This document shows, piece by piece, positions 1 through 9,927 of a stretch of 64,000 bases of DNA. The notes beneath the pieces were generated by a model. It was given only the letters and a program-made list of their open reading frames with translations, made no database searches and was not told the origin of the DNA. The DNA is taken from the NCBI RefSeq assembly GCF_021398715.1, contig NZ_CP090347.1, forward strand, positions 1,860,001 to 1,924,000. Direction: 5' to 3'. The position numbers and the translations under genes were made by a program. Every line of letters begins with the position of its first letter. Positions within the stretch are counted from its first letter, which is position 1. Origin of the DNA: Microbacterium binotii (GTDB taxonomy: Bacteria; Actinomycetota; Actinomycetes; Actinomycetales; Microbacteriaceae).

Positions 1-1117
1 GGGCGGTCGCGAGCCGCTTCAGCAGACGTCGCTGCTCACGATAGAGGCCCTTTCGCCCCTCGATCGTGACCACGAACGCCCCGATCGTGCCTTTGAGCAC
101 CGCCATCTCGGCTTCGACGACGCGCGGGACGACCACGTGCCCGTTGTACCGCGTCAGAGCCGGCGCGTCGTACGCCTCGCGCGTCGCAGCGGTCGCGGCG
201 CGCGCGAAGCGACCGATCAGGTCGGAGGTGAGGTTCTTCAACCTCGCGTGCGCCGCGCGGGTGCCGTCGAAAGAAGCGATCCACTCCGGCAGGCTGGTCA
301 GGCGGTAGAGGGCGTCCTCGAGCTCGTCGCGCGTGAAGTCGTAGCCGACCCATGTCTGGATGGCGCTCAGCAGTGCCGTGTGCTGACGCGGGTCCGAGAG
401 GCGCCCGGGATCGAGGTATCCGTTGATGACGGCGTCCTCGAAGTCGTGCACCGAGTAGGCGATGTCGTCGGAGAGGTCCATGACCTCGGCCTCGATGCAG
501 CGCACCCGTCCCGGCGCCCCCTGGCGCATCCAGCGGAAGACGGGTTCGTCGTCCGGGTAGACGCCGAACTTCAACCGCCCTCCCGGATCGGGCACCGGGC
601 TGTCGATGGTCCACGGGTACTTGCAGGTCGCGTCGAGGCTCGCGCGCGTCAGGTTGAGCCCGTAGCTGCGCCCGTCGTCCGAGATCACCTTCGACTCGAG
701 ACGGGTCAGGATGCGGAGCGTCTGGGCATTGCCCTCGAAACCGCCGATGTCCTCGGCCCAATCGTTGAGCGCACGCTCGCCGTTGTGCCCGAACGGCGGA
801 TGACCGAGGTCATGGCTCAGACACGCGGTGTCCACGACGTCCGGCGCCAGCTGCAGGGCGGTGGCGAGCTCGCGCCCCACCTGCGCGACCTCGAGCGAGT
901 GGGTCAATCGGTTGCGCGCGAAATCGGCCGGGCTCGCGGGAGAGAGCACCTGCGTCTTCGCCGCCAGCCGGCGCAGCGAGGCGGAGTGGAGCACCCGAGC
1001 GCGATCGCGGGCGAAGTCGTCGCGCTGCGAGCGGTGCTGTTCGGCGAAGAAGCGGTCGGCATCGCTCGCGTCGTATCCGTCGGGCCGCGTCCCCGTCACG
1101 GAGCGTTCAGCCGCCAC
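1..1117 (-). CDS. dgt: Deoxyguanosinetriphosphate triphosphohydrolase-like protein (3' end outside window)
   Basis: HD-domain dNTP triphosphohydrolase, which splits dNTPs into nucleoside and triphosphate and so limits nucleotide pools. The visible 372 codons begin with GTG and reach the window edge without a stop, so the C-terminus is missing. The metal-binding HD signature is clear: RLTHSLEV around residues 70-77 (His73) and SHDLGHPPFGHNGE with His102-Asp103. The GTG start lies inside the end of dusB (11-bp overlap), so the two genes are almost certainly co-transcribed and translationally coupled. The N-terminal ERS..TGTRPDGYDASD stretch fits actinobacterial type-2 Dgt proteins. Family assignment is firm; the exact substrate preference is not visible. 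Confidence 0.93.
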   Translation of the reverse strand, partial: MAAERSVTGTRPDGYDASDADRFFAEQHRSQRDDFARDRARVLHSASLRRLAAKTQVLSPASPADFARNRLTHSLEVAQVGRELATALQLAPDVVDTACLSHDLGHPPFGHNGERALNDWAEDIGGFEGNAQTLRILTRLESKVISDDGRSYGLNLTRASLDATCKYPWTIDSPVPDPGGRLKFGVYPDDEPVFRWMRQGAPGRVRCIEAEVMDLSDDIAYSVHDFEDAVINGYLDPGRLSDPRQHTALLSAIQTWVGYDFTRDELEDALYRLTSLPEWIASFDGTRAAHARLKNLTSDLIGRFARAATAATREAYDAPALTRYNGHVVVPRVVEAEMAVLKGTIGAFVVTIEGRKGLYREQRRLLKRLATA

Positions 1118-2267
1118 TGTGGTCGAGCTCCGCATCCGCCAGCGCGCCGGCGGCGTCGGTCGCCAGCTCTCGGCTGTCGAGCCAGCCCTCGGGGAGCGCC
1201 GGGCGCTTCGGGGTTCCCGCGCGACCGCGCTGGCCCTCGGCCGCCTCGCCCGGGTACGGCGCGTCGAGCTCCAGCGTGCCGAGGAGATCGTCGATCTCCT
1301 GCAAGGAGGAGGCCGTCGCCAGGCGCGCTCGGATGTCGCCGCCCACGGGATAGCCCTTGAAGTACCAGGCCACGTGCTTGCGGATATCCCGGCACCCGCG
1401 GTCCTCGTCCTCGAAGAACTCCACGAGCAGCTCCGCGTGACGCCGGAAGGCGCCCGCCACGAAACCGAGTGTCGCATCGACGGGCTGCGTACCGGCACCA
1501 CCGCCGAACGCGCGGGCCAGGTCGCCGAAGAGCCACGGACGCCCGAGGCAGCCGCGGCCCACCACGACACCGTCGCAACCCGTCTGCTCGACCATCCGCA
1601 CGGCATCCTCCGCCGACCAGATGTCGCCGTTGCCGAGGACGGGCACGCTCGTGATGGTCTGCTTCAGCGTCCCGATCGCGTCCCAGTCGGCGTTGCCCGA
1701 GTAGAACTGCGACGCGGTGCGCGCGTGCAGCGCGATCGCCGCGACTCCCGCATCCTCCGCGATGCGGGCGGCGTCGAGATACGTGAGGTGGTCGTCGTCG
1801 ATGCCTTTGCGCATCTTCACGGTCACCGGGATGTCACCCGCACCCCGCACGGCCGCGCGGACGATGTCACCGAACAGTCCGCTCTTCCACGGCAGCGCTG
1901 CTCCCCCGCCCTTGCGGGTCACCTTCGGGACTGGGCAACCGAAGTTCAGATCGATGTGGTCGGCGCGGTCCTCGTCGGCGAGCAGTCGGGCGGCCGCTCC
2001 GACCGTCGCCGGATCCACGCCGTACAGCTGCACCGAGCGCGGCGTCTCGGACTCGTGATGGCGGATGAGGCGCATGGTCGTGTCGTTGCGCTCCACGAGG
2101 GCGCGCGAGGTGATCATCTCGCTCACGTAGAGGCCCGCACCGTACTCGCGACACAACCGGCGGAACGCCGTGTTCGTGATGCCCGCCATGGGAGCGAGAA
2201 CCACCGGCACCTCGACCTCGATGGGGCCGAGCCGCAGAGGGCGCGCGGGGGCGATTGTCGTGGTCAC
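1107..2267 (-). CDS. dusB: tRNA-dihydrouridine synthase B
   Basis: FMN-dependent TIM-barrel enzyme that reduces uridines in the tRNA D-loop region; 386 aa, normal length. Visible motifs: APMAGITNTAFR near the N-terminus, SEMIT, the LNFGCPVPKV loop with the catalytic Cys, a KMRKG strand, and GNGDIW plus GRGCLGRPW phosphate-binding segments at the C-terminal side. I chose the GTG at 2267 because the VTTTIAPARPLRLGP start leads directly into the first barrel strand; further upstream in-frame sequence is antisense to the divergent peroxidase gene. It overlaps dgt downstream. Confidence 0.95.
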   Translation of the reverse strand: MTTTIAPARPLRLGPIEVEVPVVLAPMAGITNTAFRRLCREYGAGLYVSEMITSRALVERNDTTMRLIRHHESETPRSVQLYGVDPATVGAAARLLADEDRADHIDLNFGCPVPKVTRKGGGAALPWKSGLFGDIVRAAVRGAGDIPVTVKMRKGIDDDHLTYLDAARIAEDAGVAAIALHARTASQFYSGNADWDAIGTLKQTITSVPVLGNGDIWSAEDAVRMVEQTGCDGVVVGRGCLGRPWLFGDLARAFGGGAGTQPVDATLGFVAGAFRRHAELLVEFFEDEDRGCRDIRKHVAWYFKGYPVGGDIRARLATASSLQEIDDLLGTLELDAPYPGEAAEGQRGRAGTPKRPALPEGWLDSRELATDAAGALADAELDHSGG

Positions 2268-2305
2268 CAAATCATTCTCCCAGACCGAGGGACCGCGCGG
2301 CGGCG

Positions 2306-2311
2306 TACTGT
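2306..2311 (+). promoter_or_regulatory. -10 box TACTGT of the peroxidase gene
   Basis: TACTGT ends 7 bases before the ATG at 2319. No good ribosome-binding site lies between them, so the transcript probably starts at or next to the ATG (leaderless). Inferred from position and sequence only. Confidence 0.45.
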
Positions 2312-2318
2312 AAGGCTC

Positions 2319-2822
2319 ATGAGCGCGACCACCGCCGAAGACCTCCGCAGCATCCCCTTCGCCGCCGCAGACGGCACCCAGAAGACCCTCGCCGAATACG
2401 GCCAGAACGTCCTCATGATCGTCAACGTCGCCTCCCGCTGCGGCCTCGCCCCGCAGTACGAACAGCTCGAGGAGCTGCAGCGCACCTACGGCGAGCGAGG
2501 TTTCACCGTGCTCGGATTCCCCTGCAACCAGTTCATGGGCCAGGAACCGGGATCCGTCGAGGAGATCCTCGAATACTGCTCGACGACGTGGGGCGTCACG
2601 TTCCCTGTGAACGACAAGGTTAAGGTCAACGGCCCCGGAGCCGCGCCCCTCTACAAGGCACTCAAGCGTGCGAAGGACGAAGAGGGCAAGCACGGCCCCA
2701 TCCTCTGGAACTTCGAGAAGTTCGTGCTCACCCCCGCGGGTGACGTGCACCGGTTCCGCCCGACGACGAAGCCCGACGACCCGGCGATCGTCGAGGTCAT
2801 CGAGCGGAACCTGCCCGCCTGA
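2319..2822 (+). CDS. Glutathione peroxidase family thiol peroxidase
   Basis: Thioredoxin-fold peroxidase, 167 aa, full length for the bacterial GPx family. The peroxidatic residue is a cysteine (Cys41 in NVASRCGLAPQY) where animal enzymes carry selenocysteine. The second conserved block GFPCNQF holds Cys69, the usual resolving position in thioredoxin-dependent members, and the WNFEKF block holds Trp130 and Asn131 of the catalytic tetrad. Actinobacteria of this kind use mycothiol or thioredoxin rather than glutathione, so the reductant is probably thioredoxin (inference). No signal peptide, so cytoplasmic. It stands alone, divergent from dusB, and meets the DsbA-like gene tail to tail with 1 bp between stops. 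Confidence 0.95.
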   Translation: MSATTAEDLRSIPFAAADGTQKTLAEYGQNVLMIVNVASRCGLAPQYEQLEELQRTYGERGFTVLGFPCNQFMGQEPGSVEEILEYCSTTWGVTFPVNDKVKVNGPGAAPLYKALKRAKDEEGKHGPILWNFEKFVLTPAGDVHRFRPTTKPDDPAIVEVIERNLPA

Positions 2823-2823
2823 T

Positions 2824-3498
2824 TCAGGCCGACTCCGCGCCCTGCCGCTCCGCCCAAACCTGGCGCGCGATCTGCGCGAACGCCTCGGGCGGCTGCGCCC
2901 CGCTCACGCCGTAGCGCTCGTCGATGACGAAGAACGGGACGGCGTTGATCCCGTAGGCCGTCGCCTGCGCCTTGTCGGCCTCGACGGCGTCGAGGTACCG
3001 GTTGCTCTGGAGCGCCTCGCGCGCGGCATCCGCATCCAGTCCGACCTCCGCTGCCAGTGCGACGAGATCGTCCACCCGACCCACATGGTGCCCTTCGACG
3101 AAGTAGGCGGCCATCAGACGCTCGGTCATCTCCCGCTGCAGACCCTGCTCCTTCGCGAAGTGCAGCAGCTGGTGCGCGAGCACCGTGTTGGTGTGCTGCA
3201 GCTTCTCGAAGTGATAGTCGAGACCGGCCTCGGCCGCCACACCGGTGACACGGTCCAGCATCTGCCGAACCTGGTCGTGCGGCATCCCCTTGTACTCCGC
3301 GAGGAAGTCGACCTCGTTCCCGTGGAAGTCGACGGGAGTGTCAGGTGAGAGCTCGTAGGAGTGGAACGTCACTTCCACCCGCGGGGCGTCCTCGTCATCC
3401 GCGGTGGCCTTCAATCCGGCCTCGAGATTGCGCTTTCCGATGTAACACCACGGGCACGCGATGTCACTCCACACGTCGATACGAATCGGGTCTGTCAT
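2824..3498 (-). CDS. DsbA family oxidoreductase (FrnE-like)
   Basis: 224-aa thioredoxin-fold protein of the FrnE/2-hydroxychromene isomerase-like group. The CPWC active site lies at residues 15-18 directly after the first strand (DVWSDIACPWCYIG), followed by the helical insertion and a C-terminal GINAVPFFVID segment with the cis-proline. No signal peptide is present, so it acts in the cytoplasm, unlike secreted DsbA. Members are linked to disulfide handling under oxidative stress. Convergent with the neighbouring peroxidase; a shared role in redox defence is plausible but not shown. Confidence 0.92.
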   Translation of the reverse strand: MTDPIRIDVWSDIACPWCYIGKRNLEAGLKATADDEDAPRVEVTFHSYELSPDTPVDFHGNEVDFLAEYKGMPHDQVRQMLDRVTGVAAEAGLDYHFEKLQHTNTVLAHQLLHFAKEQGLQREMTERLMAAYFVEGHHVGRVDDLVALAAEVGLDADAAREALQSNRYLDAVEADKAQATAYGINAVPFFVIDERYGVSGAQPPEAFAQIARQVWAERQGAESA

Positions 3499-3664
3499 GA
3501 CGGGAGCAACGGCGGCTCGACCTCCACTATTCCGACGGTCCGCGACGAGAGCGGCGAACGCTGAGAAGGTGCGAAGAATGACCACGCAAGCGGGACGCGC
3601 TGTGCGAGACTTCTGGGGGCTGCCGTGGGGGTATGCCGGCACCTGAGCAACATGGGGAAAGCAC

Positions 3665-4774
3665 GTGGGGACCCGAACCCCGGCGCGCGACGCGCGCCAC
3701 GCACGACGGCGTCGACGCCGCACAGTCATCTGGGTGAGTTCGCTCATCGCCGTCCTGGCGGTGGGCGCCACCACGGCGGCAGCCGTGGTCCTGCCGCAGC
3801 TGCCGCCGTCCTTCCCGTTCGCCGCGGAACCGCCACCCAGTTCGTCGCCATCGGCGATCCACTCACCGGATCCCGCGCCGCTGCCCACACCGGTGCAGAC
3901 GCCCGACATCCCTCCGCCGCCCCCACCGCCACCGGCGCCGGTCTCCCCGCTCGCGCTCGGGTGCGACACGACATCCGTGATGTCCGTGTGGGCGCACCAG
4001 GACGACGATCTGATCTTCGCGAACCCGTCGCTGCAGGAGGCGGTGAGCAACGGCGAATGCGTCCGCACGCTCTACCTGACCGCAGGAGACGCCGGCAAGG
4101 GCACGAACTACTCCCGGTCGCGCGAACTCGGCATCCTGCGTGCCTACAACACGATGCGCGGCGCACAGGCGTTCTGGGACGAGACCAGCATCACGACGCT
4201 GTCCGGCGCACACGTCACGTTGTTCTCCCGCCAGGGCGACCCCAAGTTGAGTGTGGCGTTCCTTCGTCTTCCCGACGGCGGTCTCGATGCGGGCGGGTTC
4301 ACCGCCACCGGCCACGCCAGCATTCCGCAGCTGGAATCCGGCGCGATCCCGGCGCTCGCCCCCATCGACGGCGCACCGCCCCTCAGCGCCGCGGTGCTGC
4401 AGCAGACCGTCGCCGAGGCGATCACGGCGTGGGCACCCACCCGGTTGTTCACCCACGTTCCCGCCAACTCGCCCCTGACACAGGGCGATCACCCCGACCA
4501 CGGCGCGACGGGCGCGATCGTGCGGGCGGCGGCACAGAGCGTCGGGTATCCGACGGACGCCATCCGCTACTTCGTGGGATACCCCTCGCAGAATCTGCCC
4601 GTCAACCTCGGCGGCGATGTCCTCAATCGCAAGGTCGACACCTACCGCATCTACGCCAAGGAGGATCCGGTGATCGCCTGCGCAGACAACACCGCGTGCC
4701 TCGCCCGGAAGGGATTCGGCGCGTGGCTGCAGCGTTCGTATCCGAAGACGGACGCGGAGCTCGGCATCGGCTGA
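3665..4774 (+). CDS. Secreted or membrane-anchored PIG-L family deacetylase
   Basis: 369 aa. A basic N-terminus (residues 5-19) precedes a hydrophobic segment at about 21-43, then a Pro/Ser-rich linker ending in eight consecutive prolines (about 83-90), then the catalytic domain. PIG-L motifs: AHQDDDLIF with His111, Asp113 and Asp114, and DHPDH with His276 and His279, the zinc ligands of LmbE-like N-acetylglucosaminyl deacetylases. The export signal and linker place the enzyme outside the membrane, unlike cytoplasmic MshB, so mycothiol synthesis is unlikely and a surface glycan or glycolipid is a better guess. Start is GTG with GGGGAAAG 4 bases upstream. The 166 bases before it contain nothing else I can identify. 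Confidence 0.85.
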   Translation: MGTRTPARDARHARRRRRRTVIWVSSLIAVLAVGATTAAAVVLPQLPPSFPFAAEPPPSSSPSAIHSPDPAPLPTPVQTPDIPPPPPPPPAPVSPLALGCDTTSVMSVWAHQDDDLIFANPSLQEAVSNGECVRTLYLTAGDAGKGTNYSRSRELGILRAYNTMRGAQAFWDETSITTLSGAHVTLFSRQGDPKLSVAFLRLPDGGLDAGGFTATGHASIPQLESGAIPALAPIDGAPPLSAAVLQQTVAEAITAWAPTRLFTHVPANSPLTQGDHPDHGATGAIVRAAAQSVGYPTDAIRYFVGYPSQNLPVNLGGDVLNRKVDTYRIYAKEDPVIACADNTACLARKGFGAWLQRSYPKTDAELGIG

Positions 4775-4781
4775 GACCGCG

Positions 4782-5585
4782 TCACGCGCGGGGTGCGTCG
4801 ACGGCGCCGCCGAACCGGCGATCGCGGCCCAGGTACATGTCGATCGCCCGCCACAGATCACGGCGGCCGAAGTCGGGCCAGAGGGTGTCGAGGAACACGA
4901 ACTCGGCGTACGCGGACTCCCAGAGGAGGAAGTTGGAGGTGCGCTGTTCACCGCTGGATCGGACGAACAGGTCCACATCCGGCATATCAGGCTGGTAGAG
5001 CCGACGCTGAACGAGCTTCTCCGTGACGGCGGACGGCCGCAGGCGCCCGGCGGCGACATCATCCGCGATCGACCGCATGGCGTCGACGAGCTCGACCCGG
5101 CCTCCGTAGTTCACGCACATCGTCAGCGTCAGCACCGTGTTGTCGCGCGTGAGCTCTTCGGCGTACTGGAGCTCTTTGATGACCGAGCCCCACAGCCGTG
5201 GTTTGCGGCCGGCCCACCGGACCCGCACGCCCCATTCGTTGAGCTGGTCGCGACGGCGGTGGAGCACGTCGCGGTTGAAGCCCATCAGGAAGCGCACCTC
5301 GTCGGGCGAACGGCTCCAGTTCTCCGTCGAGAACGCGTAGACGGAGAGGTGGGTGACGCCGGCCTGGATCGCACCGGCGACCACGTCCAACAGGGCCGCC
5401 TCCCCCGCCTTGTGCCCCTCGACACGCGTGAGGCCGCGGCCGTTCGCCCATCGCCCGTTGCCGTCCATCACGATCGCCACGTGACGTGGCACCGTGCCGC
5501 GCTGGTAGGCGGGCGGATACTCCCCCGTCCAATCGACAGGTCGATAGGGCACCGCATCCCGGTGCGTGTAGGGCTTCGGGCTCAT
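4782..5585 (-). CDS. uppS: Isoprenyl transferase (undecaprenyl/decaprenyl diphosphate synthase)
   Basis: cis-Prenyltransferase making the polyprenyl carrier for cell-wall precursors; 267 aa. Conserved regions: VMDGNGRWA with catalytic Asp41, the AFSTENW block, and the [14 protein letters not shown] region near the C-terminus that binds the isopentenyl substrate. The ATG overlaps the recO stop codon (ATGA), so uppS is the second gene of a recO-uppS operon, an arrangement common in Actinobacteria. Product chain length cannot be read from the sequence. Confidence 0.95.
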   Translation of the reverse strand: MSPKPYTHRDAVPYRPVDWTGEYPPAYQRGTVPRHVAIVMDGNGRWANGRGLTRVEGHKAGEAALLDVVAGAIQAGVTHLSVYAFSTENWSRSPDEVRFLMGFNRDVLHRRRDQLNEWGVRVRWAGRKPRLWGSVIKELQYAEELTRDNTVLTLTMCVNYGGRVELVDAMRSIADDVAAGRLRPSAVTEKLVQRRLYQPDMPDVDLFVRSSGEQRTSNFLLWESAYAEFVFLDTLWPDFGRRDLWRAIDMYLGRDRRFGGAVDAPRA

Positions 5586-6310
5586 CGGGCTCTTTCCACG
5601 TGGGACAGGGATCGGATGCCGCGCTCGAGATGCCACTGCGCATAAGCGGCGACGAGTCCGGAGGCGGAGGCGTGCGTGCGCTCGGCAGCGGCATCCACGC
5701 TCTCCCAGTCGCCGGTCAGCAGCGCGCGGAGGTGGCCCGTGGTCTGGACATCGACGCGCGCGGACCCCGCGGGCGCGCAGGAGGGGCACACCATGCCGCC
5801 CGCCTGCGCGACGAACGCGCTGTGCGGGCCGGGCGTGCCGCATCGCGCGCAGTCGTCGAGGCCCGGAGCCCAGCCCGAGAGGGCGAGGGCGCGCAGGAGG
5901 TAGGAGTCGAGGATGCTGCGCGGCGCATGATCGGCACGAGCGAGCGCCCGCAAGCCTCCCACCAGCAGGAGATAGTGCGACGAGGACGCTTCCGCGTCGC
6001 CGAGCCGGTCGGCTGTCTCAGCCATCGCGCTCGCGGCGGTGTAGCTGTCGTAGTCGCCGGCGATGTCGGCGCCGTAGGTGCCCAGCGATTCGGCCTGCTG
6101 AACGATGTCGAGCGAGCGGCCCGCGTACAGCTGGACGTCGGCGACCATGAAGGGTTCCAACCTCGCGCCCAGCCGGGACGACGTGCGGCGCACGCCCTTC
6201 GCGACGGCGCGGATCTTGCCGGTGCGGCGCCCGAGCATGGTGACGATCCGATCCGCCTCACCCAGCTTGTGGGTGCGCAGGACCACGACCTCGTCGCGAT
6301 AGGTGGGCAC
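5582..6310 (-). CDS. recO: DNA repair protein RecO
   Basis: 242 aa. N-terminal OB fold ([19 protein letters not shown], then [12 protein letters not shown]) followed by a helical domain carrying a zinc knuckle, CARC and CPSC around residues 153-178. RecO works with RecR to load RecA on gapped DNA. GTG start, preceded by a -10-like GATAAT only 5 bases away and no Shine-Dalgarno sequence. First gene of the recO-uppS pair and divergent from the channel gene at 6346. Confidence 0.94.
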   Translation of the reverse strand: MPTYRDEVVVLRTHKLGEADRIVTMLGRRTGKIRAVAKGVRRTSSRLGARLEPFMVADVQLYAGRSLDIVQQAESLGTYGADIAGDYDSYTAASAMAETADRLGDAEASSSHYLLLVGGLRALARADHAPRSILDSYLLRALALSGWAPGLDDCARCGTPGPHSAFVAQAGGMVCPSCAPAGSARVDVQTTGHLRALLTGDWESVDAAAERTHASASGLVAAYAQWHLERGIRSLSHVERAR

Positions 6311-6315
6311 ACTCG

Positions 6316-6321
6316 ATTATC
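6316..6321 (-). promoter_or_regulatory. -10 box GATAAT of recO
   Basis: On the minus strand GATAAT lies 5 bases before the recO GTG. Its expected -35 region overlaps the -10 box of the divergent gene, so the two promoters probably compete for polymerase. Confidence 0.45.
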
Positions 6322-6333
6322 CCGCGGAGCAGA

Positions 6334-6339
6334 GACAAT
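6334..6339 (+). promoter_or_regulatory. -10 box GACAAT of the TRIC-type channel gene
   Basis: GACAAT sits 6 bases before the GTG at 6346 with no ribosome-binding site between, which predicts a leaderless transcript. Confidence 0.4.
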
Positions 6340-6345
6340 GGATGC

Positions 6346-7047
6346 GTGACCGAGCCGCTCTTCGTGATCCCCCTCTGGGCCGATCTCACCGCCGTCGCCC
6401 TCGGAGGCGTGCAGGGCGCGCTCTTCGCGTCCGGCTTTCGCGGCCAGCGTCGCCTCGATCTGCTCGGGGTGGCGATCATCGGCATCCTGTTCGGCATGGG
6501 AGGCGGTCTGATCCGCGATCTGCTGCTCGGCGTCGCTCCCGCCACCCTGCAGAGCGACTGGTACCTGCTCACCGCGATGGCCGCATCCCTCATCGGGATG
6601 CTGCTGGCGGGCCTCTTCCAGCGTCTGAACCGGGTCATCGTCTCACTCGACGCGTTCGTCATCGGACTCTTCGGAGCCTTCGGCACGAGCAAGGCCCTCG
6701 CCCTGGGGCTTCCGGTCGTTCCCGCCGTTTTCGTCGGCGTCTGCGCGGCCGTGGGCGGCGGGGTGCTCCGTGACGTGATCATGGGTCTGCCGGTCGCCAT
6801 CATGCACGTCGGGTCGCTCTACGCCGTGGCCGCAGCGGCCGGATGCGTCGTGCTCGCGACACTGGACGCGTTCGGAGTGAACCTCGTCGCCGCCGCGATC
6901 GTGGGGATCGCCGTGACGACCACGATCCGCATCCTCGCGGTGATCTTCGACCTGTCACTCCCGGAGCAGCGCATGCTGTACCGGCGCAAGGTCGCCGTGG
7001 AGACCGCCGCGATCCCGATCGTGCGCCCCGCCGCCGAGCCCGAGTAG
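6346..7047 (+). CDS. TRIC-type cation channel / UPF0126 membrane protein
   Basis: 233 aa, about seven hydrophobic segments. Two internal repeats of the family each carry a glycine-rich re-entrant motif followed by Arg-Asp: FGMGGGLIRDLLLG near residue 50 and AVGGGVLRDVIMG near residue 140. Prokaryotic members are homotrimeric potassium-permeable channels; others have been suggested to carry glycine. The C-terminal tail (LYRRKVAVETAAIP) is cytoplasmic and charged. Monocistronic, ending at a strong inverted repeat shared with leuA. Confidence 0.88.
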   Translation: MTEPLFVIPLWADLTAVALGGVQGALFASGFRGQRRLDLLGVAIIGILFGMGGGLIRDLLLGVAPATLQSDWYLLTAMAASLIGMLLAGLFQRLNRVIVSLDAFVIGLFGAFGTSKALALGLPVVPAVFVGVCAAVGGGVLRDVIMGLPVAIMHVGSLYAVAAAAGCVVLATLDAFGVNLVAAAIVGIAVTTTIRILAVIFDLSLPEQRMLYRRKVAVETAAIPIVRPAAEPE

Positions 7048-7051
7048 ACGC

Positions 7052-7124
7052 CCGCGAGACTGCACTCTCGTCGCGAGATCACGGGTATCACCCGTGATCT
7101 CGTGCGGAAGATGCAGTCTCGCGG
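7052..7124. terminator. Two-tier inverted repeat between convergent genes (bidirectional terminator or REP-like element)
   Basis: Inner arms GAGATCACGGGT (7075-7086) and ACCCGTGATCTC (7090-7101) match perfectly over 12 bp around a 3-base loop. Outer arms CCGCGAGACTGCA (7052-7064) and its exact complement (7112-7124) match over 13 bp, separated from the inner stem by unpaired 10-base strips. It fills the gap between the convergent channel and leuA genes, so termination in both directions is the simplest role; the two-tier form also resembles an intergenic palindromic repeat. Confidence 0.7.
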
Positions 7125-7140
7125 CCGTGGGGATGCGGGA

Positions 7141-9030
<1,890 letters not shown>

Positions 9031-9927
9031 TCAGAAGCCGAGGCGACCCAGCTGCTTCGGGTCGCGCTGCCACTCCTTCGCGACGCGCACGTGCAGCGAC
9101 AGGTACACCCGGCGCCCGAGCAGCTGCTCGATCCCGGCGCGCGAGGCCGCACCCACATCGCGCAGGCGCTGACCCTTGCGTCCGATGATGATCGCCTTCT
9201 GACTGTCGCGTTCGACGACGATGTCGGCGAACACATCCGTCAGATCCGAATCCTCACGCTCGGAGATGTCCTGGACGACGACCGCGATGGAGTGCGGGAG
9301 CTCCTCGCGCGCATCGCCCAGGGCCGCTTCACGGATGATCTCGGCGATGCGGTCCTGGGTGGTCTCGTCCGTCACCACATCCGCGTCGTACAGCGCGGGG
9401 CCGGCGGGCATGAGCGCGAGCAGCTCGTCAGAGAGCACGCCCAGCTGCTCCCCCGTCAGCGCGGAGAGCGGGATGACCGCATCCCAGTCCTCGCGGAGGG
9501 AGTCCACCTCGATCAGTCGCTCGGTGATCTGCTCACGGGATGCGGCATCCGTCTTCGTGACCACGGCGACCTTCCGCGCGCGGGGGTAGCCGTTCAACGA
9601 CTCCGCGATGCGGCGGTCACCGGGACCGACCTTCTCGGTCGCCGGCGCGCAGAAGGCGATGACGTCGACGTCGCCGAGCACATCCTCGACCAGGTCGTTC
9701 AGGCGCTGCCCGAGCAGGGTGCGGGGCCGGTGCAGTCCCGGCGTGTCGACGACGACGAGCTGACCGGCCGGCCGATTCACGATGCCGCGGATCGCGCGAC
9801 GCGTCGTCTGCGGTTTCTCGCTCGTGATGGCGATCTTCTCGCCCACGAGCGCGTTGGTGAGCGTCGACTTGCCGACGTTCGGGCGGCCCACGAATGTCAC
9901 GAAGCCGCTGCGGTGCTCGTCGGTCAT
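9031..9927 (-). CDS. era: GTPase Era
   Basis: 298 aa ribosome-assembly GTPase that binds 16S rRNA. G1 GRPNVGKS at 14-21, G3 DTPG at 61-64, G4 TKTD at 124-127 (the first residue is Thr where the consensus is Asn), then a C-terminal KH domain with the IIGRKGQRLRDVG loop. Its ATG overlaps the stop of the upstream CBS-domain gene, making era the last gene of the HIT-phoH-ybeY-CBS-era operon. A role in 30S maturation fits its neighbours YbeY and PhoH. Confidence 0.96.
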   Translation of the reverse strand: MTDEHRSGFVTFVGRPNVGKSTLTNALVGEKIAITSEKPQTTRRAIRGIVNRPAGQLVVVDTPGLHRPRTLLGQRLNDLVEDVLGDVDVIAFCAPATEKVGPGDRRIAESLNGYPRARKVAVVTKTDAASREQITERLIEVDSLREDWDAVIPLSALTGEQLGVLSDELLALMPAGPALYDADVVTDETTQDRIAEIIREAALGDAREELPHSIAVVVQDISEREDSDLTDVFADIVVERDSQKAIIIGRKGQRLRDVGAASRAGIEQLLGRRVYLSLHVRVAKEWQRDPKQLGRLGF

